From assembly GCF_010726765.1 (NCBI RefSeq), contig NZ_AP022601.1:372001-436000 (forward strand): 64,000 nt of DNA, in the 5' to 3' direction. Positions 15,957-24,500 of this stretch are shown here, piece by piece (position 1 is the stretch's first letter; each line of letters opens with the position of its first letter). The notes below the pieces were generated by a model. The model saw only the letters and a program-made list of their open reading frames with translations, ran no database searches and had not been told where the DNA came from. This stretch comes from Mycobacterium gallinarum (GTDB lineage Bacteria; Actinomycetota; Actinomycetes; Mycobacteriales; Mycobacteriaceae). Made by a program: the position numbers and the translations under genes.

Positions 15957-16724
15957 GTGAGTGATCCGACGCAGAACAAGCCAGACGCCCACGAGCGGCA
16001 GCGGGCACTGAGCGCCGTCGAGCTACGGGTGCAGGGGCAGGCCTATGCCCAGATCGCTCACGCGCTCGGCTACAGCGACGAGAGCGGCGCTCGACACGCG
16101 GTGTCCCGCTTGCTCGCTCGCCGCGAGGCCGAGGGAATAGACGAACTGCGGGCGGTGCACTTGGCGCGGCTAGAGGGCGTGCTGTCGGCGTTCTGGCCCG
16201 CCGCGACGTCGGGGGACACCGACGCGGCGCGAATCGTCCTGCGCACGCTGGACAGCCTTGCCAAGCTGTACGGCCTCGATGCGCCGACGCGGGTTGCCGT
16301 GGGCGCGTCGCTCACCGATACCGTCGGATTCGCGAACGAGGCCGCGCGCCTGATCGAGTCGATTGCCTCGATGGGCGGCACTGATGACCTGTTGCTGTCG
16401 CTGCCCGACGGCGCGGGGCACGCGGTGATCGCCGCTCGCGAACCGGCGGCGCTGACCGAGGCGGTGGCCGTGGCCGACGATGACGCTGAGTCATGGTCGA
16501 ACATCGGCGGGCCGGACCCCGAGCCGCTGGCCGCCGAGCCGGAATCGGACGCCGAGCCCGAACCGCTGACCGTCGTCGAGATCGAGCCGCCGCCGGTCGC
16601 CGAAGTCGAGCAGGTGGCCGAGCCCGACGTGACCCCTCTGCCGTCGCCACCGTCGCCCCGAGTGGACCCGTGGGCGCGCCGCGTCACCTACCGCTATGAC
16701 CCGCTCGCGGGATGGCGTCGGTAG
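15957..16724 (+). CDS. terminase small-subunit-like or HTH protein
   Basis: 255 residues from the GTG at 15957, preferred because GAGAGGA lies 10 bases upstream; a GTG at 15900 in the same frame is the alternative. The N-terminal part reads as a helix-turn-helix (RVQGQAYAQIAHALGYSDESGARHAVSRLLARREAEG), followed by helices LHLARLEGVLSAFWPAATSGDTDAARIVLRTLDSLAKLYGLDAP. This order is typical of small terminase subunits of actinophages. The last 90 residues are an acidic Pro/Glu-rich tail ending in WARRVTYRYDPLAGWRR. A packaging role would need a helper phage; none of its partners are present. Confidence 0.6.
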   Translation: MSDPTQNKPDAHERQRALSAVELRVQGQAYAQIAHALGYSDESGARHAVSRLLARREAEGIDELRAVHLARLEGVLSAFWPAATSGDTDAARIVLRTLDSLAKLYGLDAPTRVAVGASLTDTVGFANEAARLIESIASMGGTDDLLLSLPDGAGHAVIAAREPAALTEAVAVADDDAESWSNIGGPDPEPLAAEPESDAEPEPLTVVEIEPPPVAEVEQVAEPDVTPLPSPPSPRVDPWARRVTYRYDPLAGWRR

Positions 16725-16740
16725 GCCAACTCGGCGACAG

Positions 16741-16758
16741 TAGGACAAAGCTAGGACA
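16741..16758 (-). promoter_or_regulatory. internal, inverted arm-type site pair
   Basis: Read on the minus strand, TGTCCTAGCTTTGTCCTA has the same 7-bp words and 11-bp pitch as the pairs at the two ends of the element. It starts 17 bp after the last gene of the replication module, at the border to the cargo. Confidence 0.5.
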
Positions 16759-17135
16759 CCGCGGCGGTTGCGCTCGACTGTTGGCTAAGCTGTTTGTCAG
16801 CGTAGGCAATGGCAGCGGTGTCGGCAGCGTCGGACAGCAAGCTCTGCGTCGGTAGATTGTCACCACACTAGCGGGGTGATTTACGGCAACCAATGCCATT
16901 GACCGACCCGCGGTTCACGAATCGCCGATCCCAACACTTATCCACCACCTGGGCGCGACAAGGCGCAGCGCCTGCCTGACAAGGGGATAACCGCGACCGA
17001 CATTGCGAAGATCTTGGGCCTCTCTCGCGCCACCGTCTACCGCTACTTGGCGCCGACCGTCTAGCACACTGGTTGACAGGCCCGCTGGGAGGACCGGATA
17101 GCAACCCTCGGCCGAGGATGTGGCGGCGATGGCAA
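16759..17135. other. non-coding junction between element core and cargo
   Basis: The 377 bases hold no credible complete gene. They contain only the recombinase fragment at 16951-17064. A Cys/Arg-rich minus-strand frame across this stretch has the composition of a shadow frame and no ribosome site. Confidence 0.6.
16951..17064 (+). pseudogene. remnant of a serine recombinase C-terminus
   Basis: The frame encodes GRDKAQRLPDKGITATDI followed by AKILGLSRATVYRYLAPTV and a stop. This is the Hin/resolvase-type C-terminal helix-turn-helix (GIS-x-IA-x-LLG-x-SR-x-TVYRYL). No catalytic domain or start codon precedes it, so it is a relic of a transposon resolvase or invertase. It marks past recombination at the border between the element core and its cargo. 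Confidence 0.65.
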
Positions 17136-17717
17136 TTAGCGTGGGCGCAGTCCGCTGAACACGACGTCATGGATGGTGCGCGTCAGCAGATCCTCGACGA
17201 GTGGTTCGCCGGTGACGAGGTAAGTCAGAGCAGTGATGGTGACGGCGCCGAAAAGGGCTGTGGCTGCGGCCCTGGCGTCGGTCACCGCGGCCAACGAATA
17301 GTCGGCAGCGCCGGCGAGCAGCAGCATTTCCACGGGTTCCAGATAGGCGGTGCCGATTTTGTCTGCGATGACCGGCATCCGTGCCGCCCGGCCAAGCTCG
17401 CCGATCAACGCGCGACAGGAGGCAGGTCGCTGAGCCATCACACGTAGCTGGGCCGCGATGACACGGTGCAGCCGGTCAGCACCGCTACCGCCGCCCTCCA
17501 CGGCAGTGGTGACCTCGCTGGCAATCTCGTGCAGGAGGTCTTCGAGGAGGAACGCCAGGATGTCTTCCTTGCCGGCGAAGTAGTAGTACAGCGTCGCCTT
17601 GGGTACACCCGTCATCGCGGCGACGTCTTCGATTTTGGTGTCGTTAAGACCGCGCTCGGCGAACAGCGCCGCGGCCGCTGGCAGGCGGTCGGCGATTTGC
17701 CGCGGAACCTTACGCAT
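17136..17717 (-). CDS. TetR-family regulator, divergent from P450
   Basis: A 193-residue regulator. The ATG at 17717 is chosen because AGGAG lies 5 bases upstream. The N-terminal HTH is clear: AAALFAERGLNDTKIEDVAAMTGVPKATLYYYFAGKEDILAFLL. The C-terminal part is a helical ligand domain. It is transcribed away from the P450 gene, and a perfect inverted repeat lies between the two starts, so it probably represses itself and the P450 in the absence of a small-molecule or acyl-CoA ligand. The ligand is unknown. Confidence 0.9.
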   Translation of the reverse strand: MRKVPRQIADRLPAAAALFAERGLNDTKIEDVAAMTGVPKATLYYYFAGKEDILAFLLEDLLHEIASEVTTAVEGGGSGADRLHRVIAAQLRVMAQRPASCRALIGELGRAARMPVIADKIGTAYLEPVEMLLLAGAADYSLAAVTDARAAATALFGAVTITALTYLVTGEPLVEDLLTRTIHDVVFSGLRPR

Positions 17718-17732
17718 TGACACTCCTGTCAA

Positions 17733-17749
17733 TTAGACTAGCAGTCTAA
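17733..17749. promoter_or_regulatory. TetR operator between tetR and P450
   Basis: TTAGACT-AGC-AGTCTAA is a perfect 7-bp inverted repeat located 16 bp before the tetR start and 31 bp before the P450 start. A weaker repeat, TGACA-CTCC-TGTCA, lies next to it at 17718-17731. It differs from the operator type found at the other cargo promoters. Confidence 0.72.
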
Positions 17750-17780
17750 ACCATCGTTCTACATGGCAGCGGGAGCGAGA

Positions 17781-18980
17781 ATGACGACTGCGCAGCTTCA
17801 CTACGACCCGTTCGATGCCAACATCCAGGACGACCCCTACCCCGTCTATCAGCAATTACGCGACGATGCGCCGGTGTTCCGGGCCGAGACTGCGAATACC
17901 TGGGTGCTCAGCCGCCACGAGGACGTTATTCCTGCCCTGCTCGATCACGACACATATTCGTCGGTCAACGGTGTGTTTCCGACGCCGCCGGACGCGCCGT
18001 TCCTGGAGTCGTTCCTGCCGATGATGATCACGATGGACCCGCCGCGGCACGATCAGCTGCGGGGCTTGGTAAGCAAGGCATTCACCCCTCGGCGGATAGT
18101 GGCATTGGAAACCGGCATCGATGAGTTGGCGGCGTCGTTGGTAGAGCGGCTCACCAGCAGCGGCAGCGAAGGCCGTTCGGACTTCGTTGCCGACTTGGCC
18201 GGAATACTGCCGGCCGTGGTGATCGCCGACCTGTTGGGTATACCGCGGGAGGATCGTCAGCAGTTTCGGCAGTGGTCGAGCACGCTGATTCAGTCCAATC
18301 CCGCTCGCGGCGAGGTGGCCGAAGGGTTGGCGGCCGCGGCCGCGGTGTATGCGTATTTCGCGGATTTCCTTGCCGATCGGCGCAAGGCGCCGCGCGATGA
18401 TTTGATGTCGGCGTTGGTGGCTGCCGAGATCGACGGTCAGCGCCTCAGCGACGACGAGTTGCTTGGGTTCTGCTTGCTACTGCTGATAGCTGGTCATGAG
18501 ACGACGACCAACCTGCTGGCCAACGCCGCGGTGGTGTTGGCCGGGCACCCCCGGAGCCGTCACCGGTTGGCCGCCGACCCGACACTGATCGGGCAAGCGG
18601 TCGAGGAGCTGTTGCGTTATGCCTCACCGGTGCAGGGACTTTCGCGGGTGTTGACCACAGATGTGACACTGCACGGGGCCACGATGTCGCAGGGCGATTC
18701 GGTGCTGTTGCTGTTCGGGTCAGCCAATCGCGACGAGCGGGTGTTCGCCCGCCCGGACGTGTTCGACATCGACCGCAAGCCCGAACACCAGGTGGCCTTC
18801 GGCCGGGGTATCCACTTCTGTCTGGGAGCTGCGCTCGCCCGTTTAGAGGCTCGAATTGCGTTGGGCGCATTGCTGTCACGATTGCCGGACTGGGCAGTCG
18901 ATGTCGACTCAGCCGTGCGTCTTCGTTCGGGACCGATTCGCGGATACCTGTCGCTGCCCATCATGTGGCCGGCGAGCTAG
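17781..18980 (+). CDS. cytochrome P450 (element cargo)
   Basis: A 399-residue soluble bacterial P450. I start it at the ATG at 17781 (MTTAQLHYDPFDANIQDDPYPVY), which has GGGAGCGAG just upstream; 17763 is an alternative. It has the I-helix oxygen motif AGHETTTNLLAN, the ExxR motif in EELLRYASPV, the PERF-like region FDIDRKPEHQ and the haem loop FGRGIHFCLGAALARLEAR with the cysteine ligand. No ferredoxin gene is nearby, so electrons must come from elsewhere. The substrate is not predictable. It converges on the next tetR with a 20-bp overlap. Confidence 0.93.
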   Translation: MTTAQLHYDPFDANIQDDPYPVYQQLRDDAPVFRAETANTWVLSRHEDVIPALLDHDTYSSVNGVFPTPPDAPFLESFLPMMITMDPPRHDQLRGLVSKAFTPRRIVALETGIDELAASLVERLTSSGSEGRSDFVADLAGILPAVVIADLLGIPREDRQQFRQWSSTLIQSNPARGEVAEGLAAAAAVYAYFADFLADRRKAPRDDLMSALVAAEIDGQRLSDDELLGFCLLLLIAGHETTTNLLANAAVVLAGHPRSRHRLAADPTLIGQAVEELLRYASPVQGLSRVLTTDVTLHGATMSQGDSVLLLFGSANRDERVFARPDVFDIDRKPEHQVAFGRGIHFCLGAALARLEARIALGALLSRLPDWAVDVDSAVRLRSGPIRGYLSLPIMWPAS

Positions 18981-19677
18981 CCACTTTGCGACTCGGCGCC
19001 GTCTTGGGTCGTGTCGTCGCAGGCTTTGACCCCGTAGCAGGGTCACTGCCCCTGGTGCGGTGGGCGGCGAGGAAGTCGTCAACGATCTGTGTGCAGTCGT
19101 CGTGAGTCATGTTGCGCAGCCCGGTCATTCGGGCGAACGCCAGCGGCCCGACAAGCTGGCAAAGCGCCAGTTCGACGTCGAAGTCGTCGAGTTCGGCTCG
19201 AGCCTGCGCACTCTGCAGTAGCGCATCGAACGGTTGTCGGTACTGGTCGATGACACGGGTGCGCAGCGCGCCGGATGCGTGCCGATCATCGGTGTCGCTG
19301 TTGGTTCCCGTGGGTCCCAGCGCGAGCCAGGCCAGCGTGGTGACGTGTAGTGGCGCGTCGTCAAAGAGGGTGGCCTGGCGGCTGAGCAACTCGATCAGCT
19401 GCTTACGCAACGAGCCACTGGTCGGCGGCGGGGCAGTGACCTGCGGCAGTAGCCGCTCGAATGTGGCAGCCAGCAGATGCGATGAGCTTTTGAAATGGCG
19501 ATACAGCGTGGTACGGGCCACCTTGGATGCTTTGGTGACCGCATCGATGGTGACAGCTTCGACCCCTCCTGTGCTGAGAAGTGTTGCGGCAGAATCCAAT
19601 AGCCGGTTACGAGACCGGATCCTTCTCGGGTCGATGTCGTCATCGGGGGGTAGCGCTGATTGGCTGCTGTCGCTCAC
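18961..19677 (-). CDS. TetR-family regulator (cargo)
   Basis: 238 residues from the GTG at 19677, chosen for the GAGGTGA upstream; an ATG at 19719 is the alternative. The HTH reads RNRLLDSAATLLSTGGVEAVTIDAVTKASKVARTTLYRHFKSSSHLLAATF. The C-terminus carries a basic tail (TTRPKTAPSRKVASS) not usual in the family. It is divergent from the thioesterase gene, and a tandem operator pair lies between them, so it is one of two candidates (with the regulator at 20296) for binding the shared 17-bp operators. Confidence 0.88.
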   Translation of the reverse strand: MSDSSQSALPPDDDIDPRRIRSRNRLLDSAATLLSTGGVEAVTIDAVTKASKVARTTLYRHFKSSSHLLAATFERLLPQVTAPPPTSGSLRKQLIELLSRQATLFDDAPLHVTTLAWLALGPTGTNSDTDDRHASGALRTRVIDQYRQPFDALLQSAQARAELDDFDVELALCQLVGPLAFARMTGLRNMTHDDCTQIVDDFLAAHRTRGSDPATGSKPATTRPKTAPSRKVASSPAT

Positions 19678-19735
19678 AGGTTCACCTCGGCGATTGAAAT
19701 TTCGGGCGATGTCGTGCACGACAGTCTAGCAGTTG

Positions 19736-19772
19736 TGGTACTAAGAGTATCGCAGCGAAACCAATAGTACTG
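19736..19772. promoter_or_regulatory. tandem 17-bp operators, site A (tetR/thioesterase)
   Basis: TGGTACTAAGAGTATCG at 19736-19752, then the spacer cag, then CGAAACCAATAGTACTG at 19756-19772. Each box is an imperfect inverted repeat of the form NGNTAC-N5-GTANNG. The 20-bp pitch and 3-bp spacer recur at sites B and C. Confidence 0.65.
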
Positions 19773-19783
19773 GGAGCGGTCTA

Positions 19784-20299
19784 GTGTCAGAAAGCGCGGC
19801 GCCGCCGGAACGGCTGCCTTCTCACACCCCGACGTGCATGGGGTGCGGCCCGGACAATCCGCACGGGCTGGGGTTGGAGGTGTATCGCAGCGTCGACTCG
19901 GTGTATGCGGATGTGACGTTTGATGAGCGCCACATCGGGGCGCCGGGCTTGGCCCATGGTGGAGCGGTGGCCGCGGCGTGCGATGACGTGCTGGGCTTCA
20001 CGCTGTGGATCGCCCGCACACCGGCGGTGACGCGCGCTCTGACGGTGGAGTATCTGCAGCCGGTGCCACTGCACCAGCCCCACCGCATCACCGCGCATAT
20101 CACGGCCCGTGAGGGGCGGGCGCTGCATGTCGCGGCGGCAGGGGTCCAGGAAGGCGTCACTCGGTTCACCGCGAATGCGGTGTTCGTCGTGGTCGACACC
20201 GCGCATTTTGCCGCTCACGGCGATATCAGTGGATTCGGTGAGCGTCTCGAGCAGTTCTCTCGCCGCGGCGGCGGCCTCGACGACGACCAAGCATCATGA
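19784..20299 (+). CDS. PaaI-like hotdog-fold acyl-CoA thioesterase
   Basis: 171 residues from GTG. It is a single hotdog domain: CMGCGPDNPHGLGLEVYRS at residues 18-36, then the catalytic-loop region GAPGLAHGGAVAAACDDVLGFTL with the HGG motif, then the strand TRALTVEYLQPVPLHQPHRITAHI. Family members hydrolyse acyl- or aryl-CoA thioesters. The Cys-Gly-Cys segment near the N-terminus is common in the mycobacterial subgroup. It overlaps the following tetR by ATGA, so the two are cotranscribed. Operator pair A lies just upstream. Confidence 0.87.
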   Translation: MSESAAPPERLPSHTPTCMGCGPDNPHGLGLEVYRSVDSVYADVTFDERHIGAPGLAHGGAVAAACDDVLGFTLWIARTPAVTRALTVEYLQPVPLHQPHRITAHITAREGRALHVAAAGVQEGVTRFTANAVFVVVDTAHFAAHGDISGFGERLEQFSRRGGGLDDDQAS

Positions 20300-20967
20300 C
20301 TGTCGCCAGTGCGCGGGTTGGCGCCAAACCTGAACATGCTCAAGGGGGTTCGGCTACCGGCCAGGCCCACACAGCTGGCGGGCTGCGTTCACGCGCCTCA
20401 GCACGTCGCCGCGAAGCGATTATGGATGCCGCGCTCACTGTTGCTGCCTCCGGCGGCTACGACGCGGTCCATATGCGGACAGTTGCAGAGCGGGCCGGTA
20501 TCGCCGTGGGCACGCTCTACCGCTATTTTCCGGCCAAAACCCACCTGCTGGTGGCGGCGCTGATCCGAGAGTTTCAGCGCCTCGATACAGCCGGTGACTG
20601 GGCCACTGGTGCCTCCACGCCGCAGGAGCGACTGGACCGGCTCACCGAGCACCTGCACGGCCGCTGGCAGCGTGACCCGCTGTTGACCGACGCCATGACA
20701 CGGGCCTTCGTCATGGCGGACACCCGCGCAGCCGCAGAACTCGACCGCGCGGCCGCGGCGATCGAAACCCTGCTGGCCCGCACCCTTACAGGCGGTGAGC
20801 CCGCCCCAGCCGATCTGCGCGTCGCCGGAATCATCGCCGACATTTGGCTGGCCAACCTGGTGGCCTTCATCGGCGACCGCTTGTCAGCGGCCGAAACCCG
20901 CGGCCGCATCGATCGGGCCACTCGACGAGTCGTCCACCACGCGAATGCGGACGGCACCGCATCGTAA
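20296..20967 (+). CDS. KstR-like TetR-family regulator (cargo)
   Basis: A 223-residue regulator with HTH RREAIMDAALTVAASGGYDAVHMRTVAERAGIAVGTLYRYFPAKTHLL. The C-terminal domain has LHGRWQRDPLLTDAMTRAFVMADTRAAAELDR and IADIWLANLVAF, which strongly recalls KstR, the cholesterol-catabolism repressor that binds a steroid-CoA thioester. Cotranscription with a thioesterase would fit a CoA-thioester ligand. The operators here (CGATAC-N5-GTATCG) are not the KstR motif as I remember it. It is a paralogue or relative, not kstR itself. Confidence 0.88.
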   Translation: MTVASARVGAKPEHAQGGSATGQAHTAGGLRSRASARRREAIMDAALTVAASGGYDAVHMRTVAERAGIAVGTLYRYFPAKTHLLVAALIREFQRLDTAGDWATGASTPQERLDRLTEHLHGRWQRDPLLTDAMTRAFVMADTRAAAELDRAAAAIETLLARTLTGGEPAPADLRVAGIIADIWLANLVAFIGDRLSAAETRGRIDRATRRVVHHANADGTAS

Positions 20968-21004
20968 CGATACTATTGGTATCGCAGCGATACCATCGGT
21001 AGTA
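20968..21004. promoter_or_regulatory. tandem 17-bp operators, site B
   Basis: CGATACTATTGGTATCG (20968-20984, perfect 6-bp arms), spacer cag, CGATACCATCGGTAGTA (20988-21004). It lies directly after the KstR-like gene and 42 bp before the next start, so the gene at 21046 has its own regulated promoter. Confidence 0.75.
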
Positions 21005-21045
21005 CTATTCAGGTACGGCTCACCGATGCGTCGAAGGAGATCGCC

Positions 21046-21474
21046 ATGTACACCCAATGGATCGAAGACTGTGTCGTACAACGCGTCTCTGTACGTGACG
21101 GTCTCGTTCTGGACCTCGATGACTACAACGAAATCGTCATCTCGCGCCCCCTGATGCTGACCCTGCCCGCTGTCGACCGATTTCCCGTCGAGGCCGTCCT
21201 CATCGACCCCTTGCGAATCTCTGTGTACGAACGTCCCTTGCTGAATTTGGCTGGCGCGGTGTGCACCCGGGCCTGGTCCGACGACGAGGGCGGACTACAC
21301 CTGAGCTTTTCACGTGGACACCGCATCGACGTCGATCCCGACATCGAGGAGACCGCGTGGGAGCTGTACGGCAAACGTCACGGTTACATGGCGTGCCTCC
21401 CCCGCGGTCGGGTGCGCGTGGTGCGCCACGACGTGCCCGAGGACGACAACGCCAACATCGTCAACCCGCAGTAG
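21046..21474 (+). CDS. hypothetical protein (possibly DUF6188-like)
   Basis: A 142-residue, mostly strand-forming acidic protein: VVQRVSVRDGLVLDLDDYNEIVISRPLML, then FSRGHRIDVDPDIEETAWELYGKRHGYMACLPRGRVRVVRHDVPEDDN. It looks like the small immunity-like or regulatory DUF6188 proteins of actinobacteria, but I am not sure of that name. It has no signal peptide or membrane segment. It is placed between operator pairs B and C, in front of mmpL, so it belongs to the cargo regulon. Function unknown. Confidence 0.78.
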   Translation: MYTQWIEDCVVQRVSVRDGLVLDLDDYNEIVISRPLMLTLPAVDRFPVEAVLIDPLRISVYERPLLNLAGAVCTRAWSDDEGGLHLSFSRGHRIDVDPDIEETAWELYGKRHGYMACLPRGRVRVVRHDVPEDDNANIVNPQ

Positions 21475-21520
21475 GCCTTGCGGGCAGGCCGGCGTCGATG
21501 CAACCAATTGCCGACCTTTG

Positions 21521-21557
21521 TGCTACATGATGTAGCGTAGCGATACCGATAGTATCG
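21521..21557. promoter_or_regulatory. tandem 17-bp operators, site C (mmpL)
   Basis: TGCTACATGATGTAGCG (21521-21537), spacer tag, CGATACCGATAGTATCG (21541-21557, perfect 6-bp arms). The second box ends 18 bp before the probable mmpL start, so a bound repressor would block the promoter. Confidence 0.75.
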
Positions 21558-21575
21558 TTGATTCATGGAGGTTCG

Positions 21576-24500
21576 GTGACCGATGGCATGACTGATTCCC
21601 CCGGCCCGGCCTCGCAAACTCAGCGCCGCGGTGCTGACTCGTGTGACCCGGCGGACAATCGCGAGTACAGCGCCCGGCTGGCAGCGCTAGCTCGGTTCAC
21701 CCTCCGGCACAAAGCCCTGGTCATCGGGGCCTGGCTGGGCACAGCCGTGGTGTTGGCGTTGCTGTTTCCGCAATTGGAAACCGTGGTGCGACAGCAGTCG
21801 GTGGATCTCATTCCCCGCGATGCGCCGTCACTGCAGACGGTGGAGCGCATGAGCACCGCGTTTGGTGAAGAAGGGTCGAAAACGCTGCTGTTCGTGGCCA
21901 TGGAAGACCCCAACGGTCTGACTCCGGCGGCGCGGCATCGCTACGACGAACTCGTCGCCCGGTTGCAGGCCGAAAGTGACCACGTTCTACTGGTCCAAGA
22001 CCTGCTGGCCGATCCGGTCACCGAAGCGCAGGCCCTCAGTCCCGACCGCAACGCCTGGTACCTGCCGGTCGGGGTGACCGGCACTCTGGGAGACCCCACA
22101 GCCGCCGAGTCGGTGAAGGCGGTTCGCAGCATCGCCGCAGAAGTATTCGCCGGGTCAACGGTCACCGCGCAGGTGACCGGACCGCCAGCGACGTTCAGCG
22201 ATATGATCGCCTCCGCCGAGCACGATCTGTTGCTGATCTCGATCGCTACCGTCGGCATCATCGCCCTGATCCTGCTGATCGTCTACCGGTCGGTGTTCAC
22301 CGCACTGCTTCCGCTGCTGGTGATCGGGCTGAGCCTGGCCGTCGGACGCGGGGTGCTCTCCGTGCTAGGGGAGATGGGTATGCCCGTCTCCCAATTCACC
22401 GTCGCATTCATGACCGCGATCCTGCTCGGCGCTGGCACCGACTACACCGTCTTCTTAATCAGCCGCTACCACGAACAGCGTCGCGCGCAGGTACCCGCCG
22501 AACAGGCCATCATCCACGCCACCGCCAGCATCGGACGCGTCATCCTCGCCTCCGCCGCCACCGTTGCTTTCGCCTTCCTGGCCATGGTCTTTGCCCGACT
22601 GAGCGTCTTCGCCGCCCTCGGCCCGGCGTGCGCCATCGCAGTCCTCTTCGGCTTCCTGGCCACCGTCACCCTGCTCCCGCCAGTGCTGGCGATCGCCGCC
22701 AAACGCGGCATCGGGGAACCCAAATCCGATCGCACCCGGCGTTACTGGAACAGCGTCGCCGTTGCCGTGGTTCGTCGCCCCGTGCCGCTGCTGATCGTCA
22801 GCCTCGTCATCCTGCTCGCACTGTCCGCGGTCGCTGCAACCATCAAAATCAGCTACGACGACCGCAAAGGACAACCAGCCACCACCGCAAGCAACCAGGG
22901 CTACCAGCTGCTGGACCGACACTTCCGCAAAGACGTCGTCATCACCCAATTCCTCGTCGTCGAAAACGCCACCGACATGCGCACCGGCAAAGGGCTCGCC
23001 GACCTCGACGAAATGGCCTCCCGCGTCTCCCAAGTGAGCGGTGTCACCAAGGTTTCCGGAGTCACCCGCCCAACCGGGGAGCGCCTCGACCAAGCGGAAC
23101 TGGCCTGGCAGAACGGCCAGATCGGAGACAAAATGGCCGGCGCAGTCGCAGAGGGCAACGCCCGCAAAGGCGACCTCGCCAAACTCACCGACGGCGCCGA
23201 TCAACTCGCCGGCGGGCTGGCCCAACTCGACACCACCGTGCGCACCGCCTTGACCCCCCTCGCCGGAATTCTCACCCAAGCCCAATCCGCCGGCACCCAG
23301 GTCAACCAGTTCCGTCCACTATTGCAACAACTTTCGGCCACCGCCCCTGCTGCCGATCAAGCCGTCCAAGCCGGCCCCGGCCTGCGACCTCTGGCCGAGC
23401 AAGCAGCGAACGCGATCACCATGATCGACCCGCTCGTCGGCGCCCTCAACACCTCGCCATGGTGCGCGACCACACCACAATGCGCCCAGATCCGCGACCA
23501 AGTACAGATCCTGACCACCCTGCGTAACGGCGGATTCTTCGACCAGATCGCCACCCTCGGCGACCGCTACAACCCCGCCACCAACGCCACCATCACCGGC
23601 ACCCTCATTAACGTCCAAAACGCGGTCGCCACCCTGGACAAGGCGTTCGGCGCCCTCGGCAACCCCGACGACCTAGCCGCAAACCTCGGCCGCCTCCAAG
23701 ACGGAATCGGCCAACTCGCCTCCGGCGCCCAAGCCCTCGCCACCGGCGTGCGCACCCTGGCCGACAGCAACATCGAAATGCTCTCCGGCATGAGCCAAAT
23801 CGCCACCCAACTGCAAAACTCCGCACGCGCCGCCACCGACTCCGACTCATCGAGCGGGTTCTACCTGCCCACCAACACCTTCGAGAACAGGCAGTTCACC
23901 GACGTCGCCAAACAATTCCTCTCACCCGACGGCAAGACCGCGCGCTTCATGATCGAAACCAGCTACGACCCCTACAGCGTCGAAGCCATGGACCTCGCCA
24001 ACCAAATCACCCACACCGCCAACACCGCACGACCCAACACCTCACTGGCTCAAGCCACTGTCTCCGTGGCCGGCTTCCCCGCCGTCAACTCCGACATCCA
24101 ACGACTCCTCTGGGCAGACTTCGCACAACTGGCCATCGCCACCACCCTCATCGTCGGACTCATCCTGGTCCTGCTGCTGCGCGCACTCCTGGCACCGATC
24201 TACCTGCTAGGCACAGTCCTGCTCAACTACCTGGCCTCCCTCGGCATTGGCGTCCTGGTCTTCCAATGGGGATTCGGCCAGGAAATCGCCTGGCCTGTAC
24301 CACTATTGGCGTTCATCATCCTCGTCGCCGTTGGCGCCGACTACAACATGCTGCTCGTCTCACGCCTGCGCGAAGAATCCGGCCGCAACATCCGTGTCGG
24401 CGTCCTGCGCACCGTCGCAAGCACCGGCGCCGTCATCACCTCAGCAGGTCTGATCTTCGCCGCCAGCATGTTCGGCCTCATGGTCGGCTCCGTCGCCATC

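Noticed and set aside
16868..17170. A 100-residue Cys-rich minus-strand frame.
   Set aside because: It has no ribosome site and Arg/Cys-rich shadow composition, and it covers the recombinase relic read on the other strand.
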